From NCBI GenBank assembly GCA_913052515.1, contig CAJXFJ010000047.1:1-9031 (forward strand): a stretch of DNA of 9,031 nucleotides, in the 5' to 3' direction. The position numbers were made by a program, and so were the translations under genes. Origin of the DNA: an uncultured Flavobacteriales bacterium. Lineage in GTDB: Bacteria; Bacteroidota; Bacteroidia; Flavobacteriales; Vicingaceae. Shown piece by piece: positions 6,793-9,031 of the stretch (position 1 is its first letter; each line of letters starts with the position of its first letter). The notes under the pieces are model-generated. The model saw only the letters and a list, made by a program, of their open reading frames with translations, was not told the DNA's origin and searched no databases.

Positions 6793-6823
6793 AAAAGGCG
6801 TGCTGAATAGCACGCCTTTTTTT
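6793..6823 (+). terminator. Strong intrinsic terminator after the S9 peptidase gene
   Basis: GGCGTGCT (6797-6804), loop GAAT, AGCACGCC (6809-6816): a perfect 8-bp GC-rich stem with a 7-T tract (6817-6823), 18 nt after the stop codon. The AAAA before the stem makes it potentially bidirectional, so it may also end minus-strand transcripts coming from the amtB operon, although that operon ends more than 200 bp away. Confidence 0.92.
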
Positions 6824-6861
6824 CTTCTACCCTATTCGCTTTAGCAATTTTATCCTGTAGT

Positions 6862-6973
6862 TTTAGGAGACTTTTTGATAAATAAAATGATTTCTTATAA
6901 TTGAAGACGTTTAAAAAATCATTTGTATTTACAATTTAAATTGACTTGTTTTACTCTTGTCAAAGTCTCTAAA
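6862..6973. repeat. Nested inverted repeats in the S9/amtB-operon intergenic region
   Basis: TTTAGGAGACTTT (6862-6874) pairs with AAAGTCTCTAAA (6962-6973) except for one bulged G. Within them lie AAATGATTT (6885-6893)/AAATCATTT (6916-6924), the 12-bp palindrome CAATTTAAATTG (6932-6943) and TTGAC (6941-6945)/GTCAA (6959-6963). No gene is present between 6824 and 7036. The arrangement could be a remnant of a small non-autonomous element, a structured transcript, or chance in AT-rich DNA. I see no target-site duplication. Confidence 0.35.
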
Positions 6974-7036
6974 TGCCTCGGCGAATAAGTATAGAAGATG
7001 AGCAAAATTGAAGAGAGAGCTTAACCTTAACCCAAT

Positions 7037-7288
7037 TTATTTTCGCCCATTTGCAGATTTTAATGCTTGCTTAATTTTTCTACCAATACGCGTACCTTTT
7101 TTTACATGTATATACTCATCGGCATCATACTGATAGGCTTTCACTCGGTTATTTGACAAGTGAATCAGCTCTGTTACCTTTTTAACACTTTTGTTAAAAT
7201 ATACTTCCACTACACTTTCTAAATGGTGGATGGTAGCAATAGAATCATTTGATTCTAAATTGAGCATTTTACTATTTACTGTTGTCAT
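7037..7288 (-). CDS. Unrecognised 83-residue basic protein, co-directional with amtB
   Basis: Small soluble protein with no signal peptide or membrane segment. The N-terminal third is polar. The middle (VVEVYFNKSVKKVTELIHL) alternates hydrophobic residues as beta strands would, and the C-terminal part is strongly basic (KKGTRIGRKIKQALKSANGRK), suggesting contact with nucleic acid, acidic lipid or an acidic protein surface. ATG 7288 lies only 11 nt after the amtB stop, so the two genes are almost certainly co-transcribed; Met8 is an alternative start. In many bacteria the gene next to amtB is glnK, encoding a P-II protein of about 112 residues. This protein has neither the length nor the recognisable P-II N-terminus or T-loop, so it is not a P-II protein. 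I do not recognise it, and a link to ammonium uptake rests on position alone. Confidence 0.65.
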   Translation of the reverse strand: MTTVNSKMLNLESNDSIATIHHLESVVEVYFNKSVKKVTELIHLSNNRVKAYQYDADEYIHVKKGTRIGRKIKQALKSANGRK

Positions 7289-7299
7289 ATTGTATAGGT

Positions 7300-8505
7300 T
7301 TAAATTAATTGTTCGTTATGTTGACTTTGGTCGAGTCCAAACTCTTCAGACTCCACGTCTACTCTTAATTGAGTAATATAATTTGTGATTTTATAGAGCG
7401 TAAAAGAAATGGCAAAAACAAAAAGAGAAACGAGCACAAGAGCGATCAGGTGCTTAACAAAAGTTTCGTACTGCCCATAAACCAAACCCACTTCTTTAGC
7501 AAAAACACTAGTGGCAATCATTCCAAACATTCCGCTCACACCATGCGAAGGGAAAACATCAAGACTATCGTCAATTTTAGACTTATGCCAATACTTCATT
7601 ACCGTTCTGCATATAATTGGGGCTGCCATTCCAATGATTAAACTGTGCCCAATATTTACTAAGCCAGCTGCAGGTGTAATGGCTACTAAACCAATAATGG
7701 CTCCTATACAAGCATTTAATGCCGATACTTTTTTACCGCTTAACAAATCCAATAAGATCCACACAATCATGGCTGCAGCACTGGCTGTATTGGTAGTTGC
7801 TAATGACATGGCCGCTTCTCCATTTGCACCAAATGAGGATCCTGCATTAAATCCAAACCATCCAAACCAAAGCATTCCAGTTCCTAAAACCACAAAGGGA
7901 ATATTGATGGTATTCTCAGTATCTTGAGACTTTCTTCTGCCTAAAGAAATAGCCCCAGCAAGGGCTGCAATTCCTGCCGACATGTGAACTACCGTTCCGC
8001 CAGCGTAATCTAAAATTCCCCATTGTCTTAAAATTCCTTCCGGATGCCAAGTCATATGAGCTAATGGCGCATAAACGAATATGGAAAATAAGGTTACAAA
8101 TATGAGGTAGCCATTAAAGTTAATACGCTCTGCAAATGCTCCTGAAATCAAAGCTGGCGTAATAATGGCAAACTTTAGTTGAAACATGGCAAAAAGAATC
8201 AAGGGTAATCCCGGAGATAAGTCGGGATGCGATTCTGCACCTACACCTTGAAACATGAAAAAGGTTCGAGGATCACCAATCACTCCTCCTATGCTATCGC
8301 CAAAGGCTAAACTAAACACAAGAACTACCCATAAAACACTGACTAAGCCCAAAGCAATAAAGCTTTGTAAAATGGTACTAATGATGTTCTTTTTATTGAC
8401 CATTCCCCCATAAAAGAAAGCCAATCCGGGAGTCATAAAAAACACCAAACATGTTGCCGTGAGCATCCAAGCGATATCTGCATGATAAGAGATAGTAGAG
8501 TCCAT
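7300..8505 (-). CDS. amtB: Ammonium transporter (Amt/MEP/Rh family)
   Basis: Inner-membrane ammonium channel/transporter, 401 residues with about eleven hydrophobic helices; the homotrimer is known from the family. Conserved pore residues are visible: the twin histidines His174 (DYAGGTVVH) and His321 (DVFPSHG), Asp166 of the substrate-binding region, Phe112 (FQLKFA) and Phe219 with Trp216 and Ser223 in WFGFNAGS, matching E. coli AmtB D160, F107, F215, W212 and S219 by spacing. The cytosolic tail (LRV...FGLDQSQHNEQ) keeps the GLD-H pattern used for P-II contact in other Amt proteins. No cleavable signal peptide is evident, and the start at 8505 places a short extracellular segment before helix 1. 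It is probably first in an operon with the 83-residue gene, and divergent from an Lrp/AsnC regulator. In the leader, TGGCTTTG (8545-8538) and TATTTTCG (8531-8524), read on the minus strand, each match TAnnTTTG with one mismatch. Confidence 0.96.
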   Translation of the reverse strand: MDSTISYHADIAWMLTATCLVFFMTPGLAFFYGGMVNKKNIISTILQSFIALGLVSVLWVVLVFSLAFGDSIGGVIGDPRTFFMFQGVGAESHPDLSPGLPLILFAMFQLKFAIITPALISGAFAERINFNGYLIFVTLFSIFVYAPLAHMTWHPEGILRQWGILDYAGGTVVHMSAGIAALAGAISLGRRKSQDTENTINIPFVVLGTGMLWFGWFGFNAGSSFGANGEAAMSLATTNTASAAAMIVWILLDLLSGKKVSALNACIGAIIGLVAITPAAGLVNIGHSLIIGMAAPIICRTVMKYWHKSKIDDSLDVFPSHGVSGMFGMIATSVFAKEVGLVYGQYETFVKHLIALVLVSLFVFAISFTLYKITNYITQLRVDVESEEFGLDQSQHNEQLI

Positions 8506-8585
8506 TAAAGAAATAATTTTGAACGAAAATAAATCAACAAAGCCATTTATTAAACTATAATCATCATTTTATACACCTTACTAAC

Positions 8586-8614
8586 AATATGTTAATATTT
8601 ATACTATATATTTG
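8586..8614 (+). promoter_or_regulatory. -7 box and nearby palindrome for the Lrp/AsnC-type gene
   Basis: TATATTTG (8607-8614) matches the Bacteroidota -7 consensus TAnnTTTG exactly and lies 26 nt before the Lrp-type start codon. No TTTG -33 element is obvious. The small palindrome AATAT (8586-8590)-GTTA-ATATT (8595-8599) sits just upstream, in the 135-bp divergent region shared with amtB. It could be an operator, perhaps for autoregulation, as is common in the Lrp family, but AT-rich DNA makes such palindromes easy to find by chance. Confidence 0.5.
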
Positions 8615-8640
8615 ATTTTTATTCATTTTAAACCTGAAAT

Positions 8641-9031
8641 ATGAACTTAATTCGAAATATTGATAAAGTAGACAAGCTGATTTTGGCTTATTTAATTGAA
8701 GACGCAAGAATGCCATACACTGAAATCGCTCAAAAAATCAATGTTTCGCCTGGAACGATACACGGAAGGGTTAAAAAACTAGAGAAAAGAAACATTATAA
8801 GCGGAGCCACTTTAAAAGTCAATTATGATTTGGTTGGATATGCTTTTACCGCCTATGTAGGAATTATTCTCCACCGAACCATAGAGTCTGAGCGCGTACT
8901 AAATGAACTTCAAAAAATTGCAGAAATTACGGTTGGCTCCGTTATTTCTGGACAATATGGTATTCTTTGTAAAATAAGATGTAGAGATGCTAAACACGCT
9001 CGAGATGTCATTTATAAAATCAATGAAATTT
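8641..9031 (+). CDS. Lrp/AsnC-family transcriptional regulator (3' end outside window)
   Basis: The first 130 residues are present; family members are usually about 150-165 residues, so only the C-terminal tail is missing. Residues about 8-56 form the AsnC-type winged helix-turn-helix: IDKVDKLILAYLIEDAR, then YTEIAQKINVSPGTIHGRVKKLE, then KRNIISGATLKVN. From about residue 67 the RAM (ligand-binding, oligomerisation) domain starts (GYAFTAYVGIIL) and continues through SVISGQYGILCKIRCRD. At the position where many relatives have Asp in 'G-YD', this protein has Gly (QYG), which may change ligand response; this is inference. ATG 8641 gives a full domain and has a -7 box 26 nt upstream. Divergent placement 135 bp from amtB makes amtB a candidate target, consistent with the known role of Lrp-type regulators in amino-acid and nitrogen metabolism. 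Confidence 0.93.
   Translation, partial: MNLIRNIDKVDKLILAYLIEDARMPYTEIAQKINVSPGTIHGRVKKLEKRNIISGATLKVNYDLVGYAFTAYVGIILHRTIESERVLNELQKIAEITVGSVISGQYGILCKIRCRDAKHARDVIYKINEI

Noticed and set aside
7511..7927. Plus-strand open frame of 138 codons opposite amtB
   Set aside because: It is antisense to the well-conserved amtB coding sequence; its Ala/Ile/Pro-rich content is the reverse reading of transmembrane helices.

Overview
The window is AT-rich DNA from a member of the Bacteroidota, most likely a marine-type flavobacterial lineage. The evidence is a surface protein with a type IX secretion sorting domain, signal peptides ending in 'AQ', a large secreted S9 oligopeptidase, A-rich leaders in place of clear Shine-Dalgarno sites, and two perfect TAnnTTTG -7 boxes (the Bacteroidota sigma-ABfr type). 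This is inferred from gene content; no phylogenetic marker is present.

Layout. Positions 1-348 hold the 3' end of an unrecognised gene. Its stop codon runs directly into a gene-free, visibly more GC-rich, heavily folded element (about 347-639). That element ends in GTTAGGC and resembles an oversized integron attC site or cassette-boundary repeat. A gene-poor spacer (640-823) follows and ends in an inverted copy of the same boundary motif. On the minus strand, 824-2569 encodes a BspA-like (DUF285) repeat surface protein with a C-terminal type IX sorting domain. Across a divergent intergenic region, an AraC-type regulator (2937-3749) is followed on the same strand by a VOC/glyoxalase-fold protein with a signal peptide (3817-4266), a 61-residue membrane protein (4412-4597) and a secreted S9 prolyl-oligopeptidase-type peptidase (4789-6774). 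A strong terminator (6793-6823) closes this block. On the right, amtB (8505-7300, minus) is followed 11 nt later by an unrecognised 83-residue basic protein (7288-7037, minus). An Lrp/AsnC regulator starts divergently at 8641 and runs off the window.

How the parts fit. The left third (truncated gene, folded repeat, repeat-rich adhesin-like protein) looks like accessory DNA. The AraC and VOC genes probably form a local regulator-target pair: a -7 box overlapped by a perfect 14-bp palindrome lies between them. The right end looks like a nitrogen-uptake locus, with an ammonium channel, a divergent Lrp-type regulator that may control it, and an unknown small protein where many bacteria place the P-II protein GlnK. 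The S9 peptidase is probably a stand-alone peptide-catabolism gene. No complete novel defence or mobile system is visible. The best leads are the attC-like element and the amtB-linked 83-residue protein.
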